Shown here one piece after another: positions 1-8,921 of a DNA stretch of 18,969 nt. The notes beneath the pieces were generated by a model. That model saw only the letters and a program-made list of their open reading frames with translations, was not told where the DNA came from and ran no database searches. Source of the stretch: JAHEFX01 sp964614585 (lineage in GTDB: Bacteria > Actinomycetota > Acidimicrobiia > Spongiisociales > JAENVV01). The position numbers and the translations under genes are program-made. Location: positions 1-18,969 of the forward strand of contig CAZTLW010000033.1 in the NCBI GenBank assembly GCA_964614585.1. The letters run 5' to 3'. The first letter of the stretch is position 1. Every line of letters begins with the position of its first letter.

Positions 1-411
1 CAGGGCGACGTCGAGGAGATCAACCTCGTCGACATCGGCTCGGGCGGCTACAACTTCGGCTGGGCGAACATGGAGGGCTCCCGCTGCTTCTTCGAGGCGG
101 GCTGTGACCCGGCCGACTACACCATGCCGGTCGTCGAGTACAGCCACGAGGAGGGCTGCTCGGTCACCGGCGGGGTCGTCTACCGAGGGGCGGCCATCCC
201 CGAACTCGACGGCACCTACTTCTACGGCGACTGGTGCCGCGGGTGGATCAAGTCGTTCGAGATCGAGGGCGACGGGATCGCCAACGAGCGCGACTGGACC
301 GAGGAGCTCGGTGCCCAGGAGCAACTGAACGTCTTCGGCGAGGACGGCTTCGGCGAGATCATCATCGGCCGCATGAGCGGCGAGTTGCTCAAGCTGGTGC
401 CCGTGCGCTGA
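1..411 (+). CDS. PQQ-dependent sugar dehydrogenase, C-terminal part (5' end cut by window)
   Basis: The reading frame is open from base 1, so the gene begins upstream; 136 residues are visible. They resemble the end of the soluble PQQ-dependent glucose/sorbosone dehydrogenase (GSDH, YliI/Asd-type) beta-propeller. Visible hallmarks are a YNFGWANMEG stretch, a TGGVVYRG strand and a GTYFYGDWCRG segment, which in this family form the last propeller blades. Family members oxidise aldose sugars, usually outside the cytoplasmic membrane, and pass electrons to the respiratory chain. The signal peptide and most PQQ-binding residues would lie in the missing part, so neither export nor activity can be judged. 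The cysteines in the visible part (GSRCFFEAGC, EEGC, DWCRG) could form disulfides, which would fit an exported protein. The next gene, a Rieske-ThDP fusion, is on the same strand 29 bases away and has its own promoter-like box. The family call is fairly sure; the substrate is unknown. Confidence 0.8.
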   Translation, partial: QGDVEEINLVDIGSGGYNFGWANMEGSRCFFEAGCDPADYTMPVVEYSHEEGCSVTGGVVYRGAAIPELDGTYFYGDWCRGWIKSFEIEGDGIANERDWTEELGAQEQLNVFGEDGFGEIIIGRMSGELLKLVPVR

Positions 412-428
412 CGGTCCCCGGGCGGCGG

Positions 429-434
429 TAGCGT
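429..434 (+). promoter_or_regulatory. Leaderless -10 box for the Rieske-ThDP gene
   Basis: TAGCGT ends 6 bases before the ATG at 441, with no Shine-Dalgarno sequence between. This is the TANNNT arrangement of actinobacterial leaderless promoters, in which the transcript starts at the A of the start codon. No clear -35 element is visible. Confidence 0.55.
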
Positions 435-440
435 CGCCCC

Positions 441-2369
441 ATGGCCTGGCACAAGATCCTCGACCACGGAGAGCTCGACGAGGGGCGGGTGACCACGGTG
501 ACCGTCGGCCGGCGATCGCTGGCGGTCTCCCACCACCGAGGGACCTACGGGGCACTCGACAACGCCTGCCCCCACCAGGGCGGACCGCTGGGGGAGGGGA
601 GCATCGAGCAGGGCCTGCTGCGGTGCCCGTGGCACGGCTACGACTACGACCCGCTCACGGGTGCCCCACCGCCGCCGTTCGACGACGCGCCGACTTGCTT
701 CGCCATCGAGGTTCGCGACGACGGGATCTGGGTGGACGTGCCCGAGGACGAGCCTCGGCGGCGCACCACCGCCGACGTGCTCGTCGAGACCATGGCCGCC
801 TGGGGCGTGGACACGGTCTTCGGGATGGTCGGGCACTCGAACCTCGGGTTCGCCGACGCCCTTCGCGAGGCGGAGGGCCGCGGCGACCTGCGCTACGTCG
901 CCATCCGTCACGAGGGGGCGGCCGCCTTCGCCGCCTCCGCCTACGGCAAGCTGACGGGCCGACCCGCCGCCTGCTTCGCCATCGCCGGGCCCGGCTCCAC
1001 CAACCTCCTCACCGGCCTGTACGACGCCAAGGCCGACCGGGCTCCGGTGCTGGCGATCTCGGGCCAGGTGCCGTCTGCGGTGCGGGGGCGCGGCGCCTTC
1101 CAGGACCTCGACCTGACGGCCGCCTTCGGGGACGTCGCCGCCTTCTCGGAGGTGGTCTCGGCCGGCAGCGACGCCGCCGAACTCATGTCGCTCGCCGCCA
1201 AGACGGCGATGGTCGAGCGCACGGTGGCCCACCTCGTCCTGCCCGACGAGGTGCAGGTCCGCCCCGACGACCGACCGGCAGGCAGCGGGCCCCACGGTCG
1301 GGTCGGCGACGACCAGATCCGCCCCCCCGAGGTGGAGTTGGACCACGCGGCCGGGATGCTGGCGGGAGCACGCCGGCCGGTCTTCGTCGTCGGGCACGGC
1401 GCCCGGTTCGAGATGGGCGACGTCGTCGCACTCGCCGAGCGCCTCTCGGCCCCGGTGGTCACGACCTTCAAGGCGAAGGGCCAGATCCCCGACACCCACC
1501 CGCTGGCCGGAGGCGTCCTCGGCCGCTCCGGGACACCCGTCGCCTCGTGGCTCATGAACGAGGCCGACCTCCTCGTCGTCCTCGGGGCGTCGTTCTCGAA
1601 CCACTCCGGCATCGCCCCGTACAAGCCGACCATCCAGGTCGACTACGACCGGGCCGCCCTCGGCCGGTTCCACTCCGTCGACCTGCCGCTGTGGGGTCAC
1701 GTCGGCACCACCGTCCGGGGTCTCGCCGACCTGCTGCCCGAGGATCTCGAGGCCGTGGACCAGCGCGCGGACGTTGCCGAGCGGTGGGGGATCTGGCGCG
1801 AGGAGAAGCGGCGTCGTCGCGACGACGACCGCGGCCGGGGGGTGGGGGCGGCCGCGGTGTTCGACCGGTTGTCCCGCCACGTCCCCGCCGATGCCGTCCT
1901 GACCGTCGACGTCGGCAACAACACGTACTCCTTCGGTCGGTACTTCGAGTCGCGCGGCCAGCCCGTGCTCATGTCGGGCTACCTCGGCTCGATCGGTTTC
2001 GGCTATCCGGCGGCCATGGGGGCCTGGGCGGCCGCCCCGGACCGGCCGATCGTGGCAATCACCGGCGACGGGGGCTTCGGGCAGTACCTCGCCGAGCTCA
2101 CGACGGCCGTCCGCCACGCCATGCCCATCAAGCACGTGCTGCTCAACAACGGCGAACTCGCCAAGATCTCGAAGGAGCAGCGCTCGGCGCACCTCGACGT
2201 CTGGCAGACACGACTCAGCAACCCGTCGTTCGCGGCCTATGCCGAGCTCTGTGGGGCGCTCGGCCTCCGGGTCGAGCACCCCGACGAACTGGACGAGGCG
2301 ATGGCCGCCCTCATGGCCCACGACGGACCCGCCCTCCTCGAGGTCGTGCAGGACCCGTTGCTGGTCTGA
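441..2369 (+). CDS. Rieske 2Fe-2S / thiamine diphosphate enzyme fusion (pyruvate-oxidase-like)
   Basis: This 642-residue protein has two modules. Residues 1-105 are a Rieske ferredoxin domain with both ligand boxes intact: C43-P-H45 (CPHQGG) and C62-P-W-H65 (CPWHGYDYD), 16 residues apart. Residues 108-642 form a full ThDP enzyme of the acetolactate synthase / pyruvate oxidase superfamily. It has an N-terminal PYR domain with the activating glutamate E158 (RHEGA), a central domain (about 295-430), and a C-terminal PP domain with the cofactor motif GDG 542-544 ... NN 569-570. The stretch NNGELAKISKEQ and the tail resemble PoxB-like pyruvate oxidases/dehydrogenases. A likely role is oxidative decarboxylation of pyruvate or another 2-oxo acid, with the Rieske cluster carrying electrons; that is inference. 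I know of no characterised member with this architecture. The protein is cytoplasmic by appearance, with no signal peptide. It lies convergent to ppdK, another pyruvate enzyme. Confidence 0.85.
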   Translation: MAWHKILDHGELDEGRVTTVTVGRRSLAVSHHRGTYGALDNACPHQGGPLGEGSIEQGLLRCPWHGYDYDPLTGAPPPPFDDAPTCFAIEVRDDGIWVDVPEDEPRRRTTADVLVETMAAWGVDTVFGMVGHSNLGFADALREAEGRGDLRYVAIRHEGAAAFAASAYGKLTGRPAACFAIAGPGSTNLLTGLYDAKADRAPVLAISGQVPSAVRGRGAFQDLDLTAAFGDVAAFSEVVSAGSDAAELMSLAAKTAMVERTVAHLVLPDEVQVRPDDRPAGSGPHGRVGDDQIRPPEVELDHAAGMLAGARRPVFVVGHGARFEMGDVVALAERLSAPVVTTFKAKGQIPDTHPLAGGVLGRSGTPVASWLMNEADLLVVLGASFSNHSGIAPYKPTIQVDYDRAALGRFHSVDLPLWGHVGTTVRGLADLLPEDLEAVDQRADVAERWGIWREEKRRRRDDDRGRGVGAAAVFDRLSRHVPADAVLTVDVGNNTYSFGRYFESRGQPVLMSGYLGSIGFGYPAAMGAWAAAPDRPIVAITGDGGFGQYLAELTTAVRHAMPIKHVLLNNGELAKISKEQRSAHLDVWQTRLSNPSFAAYAELCGALGLRVEHPDELDEAMAALMAHDGPALLEVVQDPLLV

Positions 2370-2375
2370 CCGGGT

Positions 2376-2397
2376 GCCGGGGGGTTCGCCCCCCGGC
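2376..2397. terminator. Bidirectional hairpin between convergent genes
   Basis: A perfect 9-bp GC stem (GCCGGGGGG / CCCCCCGGC) closes a TTCG tetraloop. It fills the 31-base gap between the stop of the Rieske-ThDP gene (2369) and the stop of ppdK (2401, opposite strand). There is no T-tract on either side, so it is not a classical intrinsic terminator, but its position suggests it ends or protects both transcripts. Confidence 0.65.
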
Positions 2398-2400
2398 CGG

Positions 2401-5076
2401 TCACTCGCCTTCGAGTGGCCGCTCGTCGGCGCCGAGCGCCGCATGGGCGGCGGCCAGGCGGGCGACGGGGACCCGGTACGGGGAGCACGAGACGTACTCC
2501 ACCCCGAGGTTGTGCATGAACTCGATGGACGCCGGGTCACCGCCGTGCTCGCCGCAGATCCCGAGCTCGATGTCCGGTCGGGCCGCTCGGCCACGCTCGC
2601 AGGCGATCTCCACCAGGGCCCCCACCCCGGCGAGGTCCATGCTCTGGAACGGGTCGGCGGGGACGATGCCCTGCTCCACGTAGGAGGGCAGGAACCGCCC
2701 GGCGTCGTCCCGGCTCATGCCGAGCGCCGTCTGGGTGAGGTCGTTGGTGCCGAAGGAGAAGAACTCCGCCGTCGCCGCGAGCTCGTCGGCGACCAGCGCC
2801 GCCCGTGGGAGCTCGATCATCGTCCCCACGGTGTAGGGGATGTCGAGGCCCGCCTGTTCGAGCACCTCGTCGGCGACCCGTCGGACGATCTCGGCCTGGT
2901 GATCGAGCTCGCCGCGGAACCCGACGAGCGGGATCATCACCTGCGGCCGGACGTCGACGCCTCGCTCGGAGCAGCGCGCGGCGGCGGTGAAGATCGCCCG
3001 GGCCTGCATCTCGGTGACCTCGGGGTAGGCGTTCCCGAGGCGGCAACCGCGATGGCCCAGCATCGGGTTCTCCTCCGAGAGACGCTCCACCTGCTCGATG
3101 AGGGCCGAGTACTCGGCGATCTTCGTGAGCAGGGCGTCGAGCGATGCCAGGTCGGGGGCCGACGACAGTCGCACCTTCAGGTCGGTGAGTGCGTCGGCGA
3201 GTTCGTCGTGGCCGGGCAGGAACTCGTGCAGCGGCGGGTCGAGCAGTCGGATCGTCACCGGCAGCCCGTCCATCGCCTCGAAGATGCCGACGAAGTCCTC
3301 CACCTGGTACGGCTCCAGTCGGCCCAGCGCCTCCCGGCGCTCCCGGTCCGTGGCCGCCATGATCATCGCCCGCACGGCGGCGATCCGCTCCTCGCCGAAG
3401 AACATGTGCTCGGTCCGACAGAGCCCGATCCCCTCGGCGCCGAAGCGGCGGGCCACCGTGGCGTCCTCGGGGTTGTCGGCGTTGGTCCGAACCAGCAGCG
3501 TCCGGTAGTCGTCGGCCCAGCCCATGAGGGTGTCGAAGTGGTCGTCGAACTCCGGCTCGATCGTCGCCACCTTGCCGGCGATCACGGTCCCGGCGTTGCC
3601 GTCGACGGTCATCCACTCCCCGCGCCGCACGACGATCTCGCCGGAACTCACCTGCTGTTTGGCGTAGTCGACGTCGAGTTCGCCGGCGCCCGCCACACAG
3701 CACGTGCCCATGCCGCGGGCCACCACGGCGGCGTGGGAGGTGACGCCGCCCCGGGAGGTGACGATGGCGGCGGCGACGGCCATCCCATGGAAGTCGTCGG
3801 GGCTCGTCTCGTGCCGGACGAGGATGACGGGCGTGCCGTCGGCGGCCATCAGCACCGCCTCGTCGGCGTCGAAGACGACCACGCCTGCCGCCGCCCCGGG
3901 GGAGGCGGGCAGGCCCTTGCCCATGATCTCGTAGTCGCTGTCGGGGTCGACCACCGGGTGCAGGAGTTGCTCGAGCTGGGCGGGCTCGACCCGTCGGATC
4001 GCCTCCTCCTGGTCGATGAGGCCCTCACTGGCCATGTCGACCGCGATGCGCACGGCCGCCCGGCCGGTGCGCTTGCCGCGTCGGGTCTGGAGCAGGTAGA
4101 GGGTGCCCGACTCGATGGTCCACTCGATGTCCTGCATGTCCCGGTAGTGGCGCTCGAGCCGTTCGGCGTAGTCCACGAGCTGGGCGTGTTGCTCGGGCAG
4201 GCTCTCGGCGAGGTCGGCGACCGGGTGGGGCGTGCGGACGCCGGCGACGATGTCCTCGCCCTGGGCGTCGGGGAGGAACTCGCCGTAGAGGCCCGGCTGG
4301 CCGGTGGCGGGGTCGCGGGTGAAGGACACGCCGGTGGCGGAATGGCCGGCGGCGTTGCCGAAGACCATCTGCTGGACGTTGACGGCGGTGCCGAGGTCGT
4401 GGGCGATCCCGTGGTGGGTTCGGTAGTCCACCGCTCGGCGGTTGCCCCAGGAGTTGAAGACGGCCTGGATGGCCAGCCGGAGTTGCTCCATCGGCTCGTC
4501 GGGGATGCTGCGGTGGGCGTAGCCGCGGACGATGCGCAGCATGCGGTCGACGAGCGCCCGCAGTTCCGGCTCCCGCAGGGGTCCCTCGTTGGCCTCGATC
4601 GCCCGATCCATGGCCTCGTCGAGCGGCTCGGCGGGCACGGCGAACACGATCTCGGCGAACATGCGGATGAATCGGCGGTACGCCTCCCAGGCGAAGGCGG
4701 CGTCACCGGTGAGCTTGGCGAGCCCCTCGGTGGCCTCGGCGTTGAGGCCGAGGTTGAGGATCGTGTCCATCATCCCCGGCATCGAGATCGGGGCCCCCGA
4801 CCGCACCGATACCAACAGCGGGTTCGTCACCGAACCGAACTGCTTGCCCGAGACCTCCTCGAGACGCGCCACCGCCTCGTCCACCTCGTCCCACAGGCCC
4901 TCGGGCACGTGGGATCCGGCTGCGTGGAACGCATTGCACGCGCCGGTCGTGACCGTGAACCCCGGTGGCACGGGGAACCCGGCCCGGGTCATCTCCGCCA
5001 GGTTGGCGCCCTTGCCACCGAGGACGGCGGTCATCGACCGATCGCCCTCGTCGAATCCATAGACCATTTGCTCCAT
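2401..5076 (-). CDS. ppdK: Pyruvate, phosphate dikinase
   Basis: This 891-residue protein matches the usual size of bacterial PPDK (about 870-900). The enzyme interconverts pyruvate + ATP + phosphate and phosphoenolpyruvate + AMP + pyrophosphate in the cytoplasm. Domains in order: an N-terminal ATP-grasp region (GGKGANLAEM near 20-29, SVRSGAPISMPGMMDT near 90-104), the central phosphohistidine domain (TSRGGVTSHAAV with H448 as the phosphorylated histidine), and a C-terminal PEP/pyruvate-binding TIM barrel (CRTEHMFF, SFGTNDLTQ, GICGEHGG with C841 as the expected catalytic cysteine). The start at 5076 gives the family N-terminus (MEQMVYGFDEG); the frame stays open far upstream only as an antisense shadow. 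The gene diverges from the malic enzyme gene, with 96 bases between the starts. Together they could run malate to pyruvate to PEP (gluconeogenesis) or the reverse. The call is sure; the in vivo direction is not. Confidence 0.97.
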   Translation of the reverse strand: MEQMVYGFDEGDRSMTAVLGGKGANLAEMTRAGFPVPPGFTVTTGACNAFHAAGSHVPEGLWDEVDEAVARLEEVSGKQFGSVTNPLLVSVRSGAPISMPGMMDTILNLGLNAEATEGLAKLTGDAAFAWEAYRRFIRMFAEIVFAVPAEPLDEAMDRAIEANEGPLREPELRALVDRMLRIVRGYAHRSIPDEPMEQLRLAIQAVFNSWGNRRAVDYRTHHGIAHDLGTAVNVQQMVFGNAAGHSATGVSFTRDPATGQPGLYGEFLPDAQGEDIVAGVRTPHPVADLAESLPEQHAQLVDYAERLERHYRDMQDIEWTIESGTLYLLQTRRGKRTGRAAVRIAVDMASEGLIDQEEAIRRVEPAQLEQLLHPVVDPDSDYEIMGKGLPASPGAAAGVVVFDADEAVLMAADGTPVILVRHETSPDDFHGMAVAAAIVTSRGGVTSHAAVVARGMGTCCVAGAGELDVDYAKQQVSSGEIVVRRGEWMTVDGNAGTVIAGKVATIEPEFDDHFDTLMGWADDYRTLLVRTNADNPEDATVARRFGAEGIGLCRTEHMFFGEERIAAVRAMIMAATDRERREALGRLEPYQVEDFVGIFEAMDGLPVTIRLLDPPLHEFLPGHDELADALTDLKVRLSSAPDLASLDALLTKIAEYSALIEQVERLSEENPMLGHRGCRLGNAYPEVTEMQARAIFTAAARCSERGVDVRPQVMIPLVGFRGELDHQAEIVRRVADEVLEQAGLDIPYTVGTMIELPRAALVADELAATAEFFSFGTNDLTQTALGMSRDDAGRFLPSYVEQGIVPADPFQSMDLAGVGALVEIACERGRAARPDIELGICGEHGGDPASIEFMHNLGVEYVSCSPYRVPVARLAAAHAALGADERPLEGE

Positions 5077-5084
5077 GGGCCGGG

Positions 5085-5090
5085 ATGCTA
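5085..5090 (-). promoter_or_regulatory. -10 box for ppdK, near-leaderless
   Basis: On the minus strand TAGCAT ends 8 bases before the ppdK ATG (5076), with no Shine-Dalgarno sequence between. This suggests a leaderless transcript or one with a leader of 1-2 bases. Confidence 0.45.
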
Positions 5091-5136
5091 CGTGTCTCCC
5101 GGGACCGGACGATCGGGTCGTTACCCCGAGCTTTGG

Positions 5137-5142
5137 TACCGT
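5137..5142 (+). promoter_or_regulatory. Candidate -10 box for the malic enzyme gene
   Basis: TACCGT lies 30 bases before the ATG at 5173. It would place the transcript start near 5149 and leave a leader of about 24 bases that carries a good ribosome binding site. No convincing -35 element is visible, so confidence is low. Confidence 0.35.
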
Positions 5143-5158
5143 CGCCGCACCAGGAACC

Positions 5159-5163
5159 GGAGG
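5159..5163 (+). promoter_or_regulatory. Ribosome binding site of the malic enzyme gene
   Basis: GGAGG sits 9 bases before the ATG at 5173. It fixes the start of the ACT-domain form of the protein. It stands out because most genes in this window have no Shine-Dalgarno sequence. Confidence 0.65.
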
Positions 5164-5172
5164 TCTCGACAC

Positions 5173-6567
<1,395 letters not shown>

Positions 6568-6584
6568 GCCCGATCGGCACGTGG

Positions 6585-6590
6585 CAGGCT
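6585..6590 (+). promoter_or_regulatory. Leaderless -10-like box for the histidine kinase gene
   Basis: CAGGCT ends 7 bases before the GTG at 6598. It differs from the recurring TAGGCT box by its first base only. The kinase could also be read through from the malic enzyme gene, which ends 30 bases upstream. Confidence 0.4.
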
Positions 6591-6597
6591 TGGTGGG

Positions 6598-8409
6598 GTG
6601 GCCACCGAGTTGCTGAGTCGGGATCGGGTCCGGGCGTCGCCCCGGCTCGCGATGAATGCCCTGGCCCTGGGTGTGCTCGGCATCCTCGTGGGGGCGTCGA
6701 TCGTGACCATCGCCCTGTGCGAACCGGACGTCTGCACGGGCGTGAACAAGCCCTGGCCCTGGGGATGGGATGTCCTCGTGGCCCTCTCGTTCCTGGTGGT
6801 GGCCGGCATCATCTCCGTGCAGTCCCCCGAGGGTCGGCTCGCCTGGGTGGTGGGCGTCATCGGCGCCGCCAAGTTGGCGGAGATGAACCTCGGGGAGTAC
6901 GGGGACCCCGTCCTGTGGCAGGCCGGTCGCATGGCCGTCATCGCCCTCGTCTGGCACGCGGCCCTGTCCTTCCCGAGGGGTGACCCGGGTCGGGTGGGAT
7001 GGTGGTTGTCGGCCGCCTGGGTCGGGTGGGCGGTGCTCGGTTGGTCGATTCGGGCGGCGTGGGCCGAGCCGGGCACGCTGAACTCGGGCGTTGCCATCCA
7101 GCCGACCGGCACCGCGCCGGCGATCGCCGGCGCGGTGCTCCAAGGCGTGGAGCAGGTCGGCAACCTGCTCATCCTCGTCACCCTCGGCGTTCTGTTGACC
7201 CGTTTCGCCCGCGGGGATCGGCCGACCCGCCGGGCCATGGCCCCGCTGCTGCTCATCGTGCCGATCGTGCTGCTCACCGTCATCGACGAGGTGGCCGTCG
7301 CCCGGGGGTGGATGGGCACCCGATTCCTCGAGGCATCCCAGTGGGCCGAGTTCGCCATCCTCGCGGTGCCGTGGGGGATCGCGGCGGGACTCGCCCGGTC
7401 GCGTCTGTGGGGCGGGGAGGTCGCCGAGTTGGTGGCGGCCGCCGAGGCCGCCCGGACGCCCGCCGAGGTCGAGGCGGTGGCGGCCCGGACCCTCGATGAT
7501 CCCACGGCCCGGCTGGGCCTGGCCCGTCCCTTCACCGACGAACTCGTCGACGTCGAGGGCCGGCCATTCCCGCCCGTCGTGGGGGAGGACCGGCGCCGGC
7601 GACCGCTCGCCGTCGACGGCCGTCGGATCGGCGTGCTGGAGCACGCCTCGGGAGTCCCCGAGGCACTGGCCGCCCAGACGGCGGCGACGATCGGGCTCGC
7701 CGTGGACCGCCAGCGACTCCAAGCCGAGGTGCGGGCCCAGATGGCCGAGGTCGTCGACTCCCGTCGTCGCGTGGTGGCAGCCGCCGACGAGGCACGGCGG
7801 CGGGTGGAGCGGGATCTCCACGATGGTGCCCAGCAGCGGCTGCTCGCCCTCGCCATGGAGGCCGAGCGGCTCCGAGGGCGGTTGGCGGCGAATGGTGGCT
7901 CGACCGAGCTCGTGGCCCTCGCCGAGTCGCTGGTGGCCGGGGCCCGGGAGGCCCATGGGGAGCTGCGGGAGCTCGCCGCCGGCATGTACCCACCGATGCT
8001 GGAGGCCGAGGGACTGGGGGCGGCGATCGAGTCGCTCGCCGATCGTCTCGGCACCTCCGGGCCGGTCGTCGACGTGTCGATCGAGGTGGGGCGGCTCGCC
8101 CCCGAGGTCGAGGGGGCGCTCTACTTCGTCGTGGCGGAATCGCTGGCCAACGCCGTGCGCCACGCCGGTGCCTCGCGGGTGGTGGTGACGGCTCGTCGGA
8201 CCGACGAGACAGTCACCCTCGAAGTGGTCGACGACGGGGTCGGTGGGGCGGGTACCCAACTCGGTGGGTCGGGCCTCGTGGGACTCGGCGACCGCGTGGC
8301 GGCCCTGGCGGGAACCCTGCAGATCGACTCGCCGCCGGGGGAGGGCACCCGGCTGTCGGTGGTGATCCCGACGGGGTTGCAGTCGAGCGAGGACGCTCCT
8401 ACAATCTAA
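6598..8409 (+). CDS. Membrane sensor histidine kinase, NarL/LiaS type (HisKA_3), orphan
   Basis: This 603-residue protein starts at a GTG. Residues 19-266 hold roughly seven or eight hydrophobic segments (for example 19-40, 58-74, 82-95, 111-124, 134-152, 215-232, 246-266), so the sensor part is a polytopic membrane domain. A poorly conserved linker (about 280-370) follows. Then comes a HisKA_3 dimerisation domain with the phosphoacceptor H408 in RRRVERDLHDGAQQR, and a HATPase_c domain with the N-box ESLANAVRHAGA (N518), the G1 box DDGVGG (545-550) and the G2 loop GSGLVGLGDRV. All motifs needed for autophosphorylation are present. Kinases of this type normally phosphorylate a LuxR/NarL-type response regulator, often encoded next door; none is in this window. 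The signal is unknown. The last bases of the gene overlap the hsp20 promoter. Confidence 0.92.
   Translation: MATELLSRDRVRASPRLAMNALALGVLGILVGASIVTIALCEPDVCTGVNKPWPWGWDVLVALSFLVVAGIISVQSPEGRLAWVVGVIGAAKLAEMNLGEYGDPVLWQAGRMAVIALVWHAALSFPRGDPGRVGWWLSAAWVGWAVLGWSIRAAWAEPGTLNSGVAIQPTGTAPAIAGAVLQGVEQVGNLLILVTLGVLLTRFARGDRPTRRAMAPLLLIVPIVLLTVIDEVAVARGWMGTRFLEASQWAEFAILAVPWGIAAGLARSRLWGGEVAELVAAAEAARTPAEVEAVAARTLDDPTARLGLARPFTDELVDVEGRPFPPVVGEDRRRRPLAVDGRRIGVLEHASGVPEALAAQTAATIGLAVDRQRLQAEVRAQMAEVVDSRRRVVAAADEARRRVERDLHDGAQQRLLALAMEAERLRGRLAANGGSTELVALAESLVAGAREAHGELRELAAGMYPPMLEAEGLGAAIESLADRLGTSGPVVDVSIEVGRLAPEVEGALYFVVAESLANAVRHAGASRVVVTARRTDETVTLEVVDDGVGGAGTQLGGSGLVGLGDRVAALAGTLQIDSPPGEGTRLSVVIPTGLQSSEDAPTI
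8377..8405 (+). promoter_or_regulatory. hsp20 promoter (-35 and -10)
   Basis: TTGCAG (8377-8382) and TACAAT (8400-8405) are 17 bases apart. The -10 box matches the TATAAT consensus at five of six positions and the -35 box shares TTG. The transcript would start near 8412. The promoter lies inside the 3' end of the histidine kinase gene. It is the most sigma70-like promoter in the window. Confidence 0.6.
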
Positions 8410-8424
8410 GTCATAGCGACATAG
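8406..8424. promoter_or_regulatory. Palindromic operator-like site at the hsp20 transcript start
   Basis: CTAaGTC - atagc - GACaTAG is a 7-bp inverted repeat with one mismatch and a 5-base spacer. It begins directly after the -10 box and covers the predicted transcript start, a typical place for a repressor. The 7-5-7 layout resembles that of the RheA operator of Streptomyces hsp18, but the bases differ. It is neither CIRCE (HrcA) nor HAIR (HspR). No regulator gene lies beside it. Confidence 0.5.
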
Positions 8425-8433
8425 GTTACCTGT

Positions 8434-8439
8434 AGGAGG
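8434..8439 (+). promoter_or_regulatory. Ribosome binding site of hsp20
   Basis: AGGAGG, the strongest Shine-Dalgarno sequence in the window, stands 9 bases before the ATG at 8449. It suggests high-level translation when the gene is induced. Confidence 0.75.
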
Positions 8440-8448
8440 TTCGCCACC

Positions 8449-8868
8449 ATGCTGCCAGTCCGCTCGTTCTTCGGTCGCGACTTCGAGTCGCTCTTCGACC
8501 GCATGCTCGACTCGCCGTCGACGCCCCAGACCGGGTCGATCGTCTGGCGCCCCCGTCTCGACGCCTATCGGGACGAAGACGGCTTCGTCATCGAGGTCGA
8601 CCTGCCGGGCGTCGACCCCGAGGAGGTCGACGTGACGGTGGAGGAGGGCGTCTTGACCATCCATGGCGAGCGCACCGTCACCCGCTCCGAGGACGGGTTC
8701 GTCGTGGAGCGGTTCAGCGGCGCCTTCACCCGGCGGCTGACGATCCCCGATGGGATCGCCGCCGAGGACATCGCCGCCACCTACACCGACGGTGTCCTGC
8801 GCCTCGTGCTCCCCACCCCCGAGGAGCCGGAGCCGAAGGTCACGAAGGTGGCCATCAACCGAAGCTGA
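8449..8868 (+). CDS. Small heat shock protein, Hsp20 / alpha-crystallin family
   Basis: This 139-residue protein is an ATP-independent holdase that binds unfolding proteins and keeps them soluble for refolding by other chaperones. The N-terminal arm (FFGRDFESLFDRML) leads into an alpha-crystallin domain at about residues 38-130. Its strands are recognisable: PRLDAYRDEDGFVIEVDLPGV, VDVTVEEGVLTIHGERT and the closing GVLRLVLPTPE. The C-terminal extension ends in KVTKVAINRS, where VAI could serve as the short I/V-x-I/V anchor used in oligomer assembly. The length is normal. The gene has its own promoter, a strong ribosome binding site and a palindrome over the transcript start, so heat or stress control through a repressor is likely. 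A hairpin follows the stop. Confidence in the family is very high. Confidence 0.95.
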   Translation: MLPVRSFFGRDFESLFDRMLDSPSTPQTGSIVWRPRLDAYRDEDGFVIEVDLPGVDPEEVDVTVEEGVLTIHGERTVTRSEDGFVVERFSGAFTRRLTIPDGIAAEDIAATYTDGVLRLVLPTPEEPEPKVTKVAINRS

Positions 8869-8889
8869 CCCCACTCCGCCCGAGTGCAC

Positions 8890-8916
8890 CCGGCCCCCCG
8901 CCCGGCGGGGGGCCGG
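8890..8916. terminator. Bidirectional hairpin between hsp20 and ettA
   Basis: A perfect GC-only inverted repeat is centred on base 8903, with an 11-bp stem (CCGGCCCCCCG / CGGGGGGCCGG) and a loop of about 5 bases. It occupies the 53-base gap between the convergent stops of hsp20 (8868) and ettA (8922). There is no T-tract. Its C6/G6 core is like that of the hairpin at 2376-2397. Confidence 0.65.
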
Positions 8917-8921
8917 TCGCG

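Noticed and set aside
222..2594. 790-codon minus-strand open frame opposite the Rieske-ThDP gene
   Set aside because: Same shadow effect; the sequence is low complexity and no domain is visible, while the plus-strand product has intact catalytic motifs.
2239..5172. Plus-strand frame in phase with the malic enzyme gene that stays open across the whole ppdK region
   Set aside because: This would make a 1442-residue protein. The extra part is antisense to ppdK and has no recognisable domain; GGAGG and ATG 5173 mark the true start.
8406..8424. hsp20 palindrome read as a CIRCE or HAIR element
   Set aside because: CIRCE needs TTAGCACTC-N9-GAGTGCTAA and HAIR needs CTTGAGT-N7-ACTCAAG; neither the bases nor the spacer fit.
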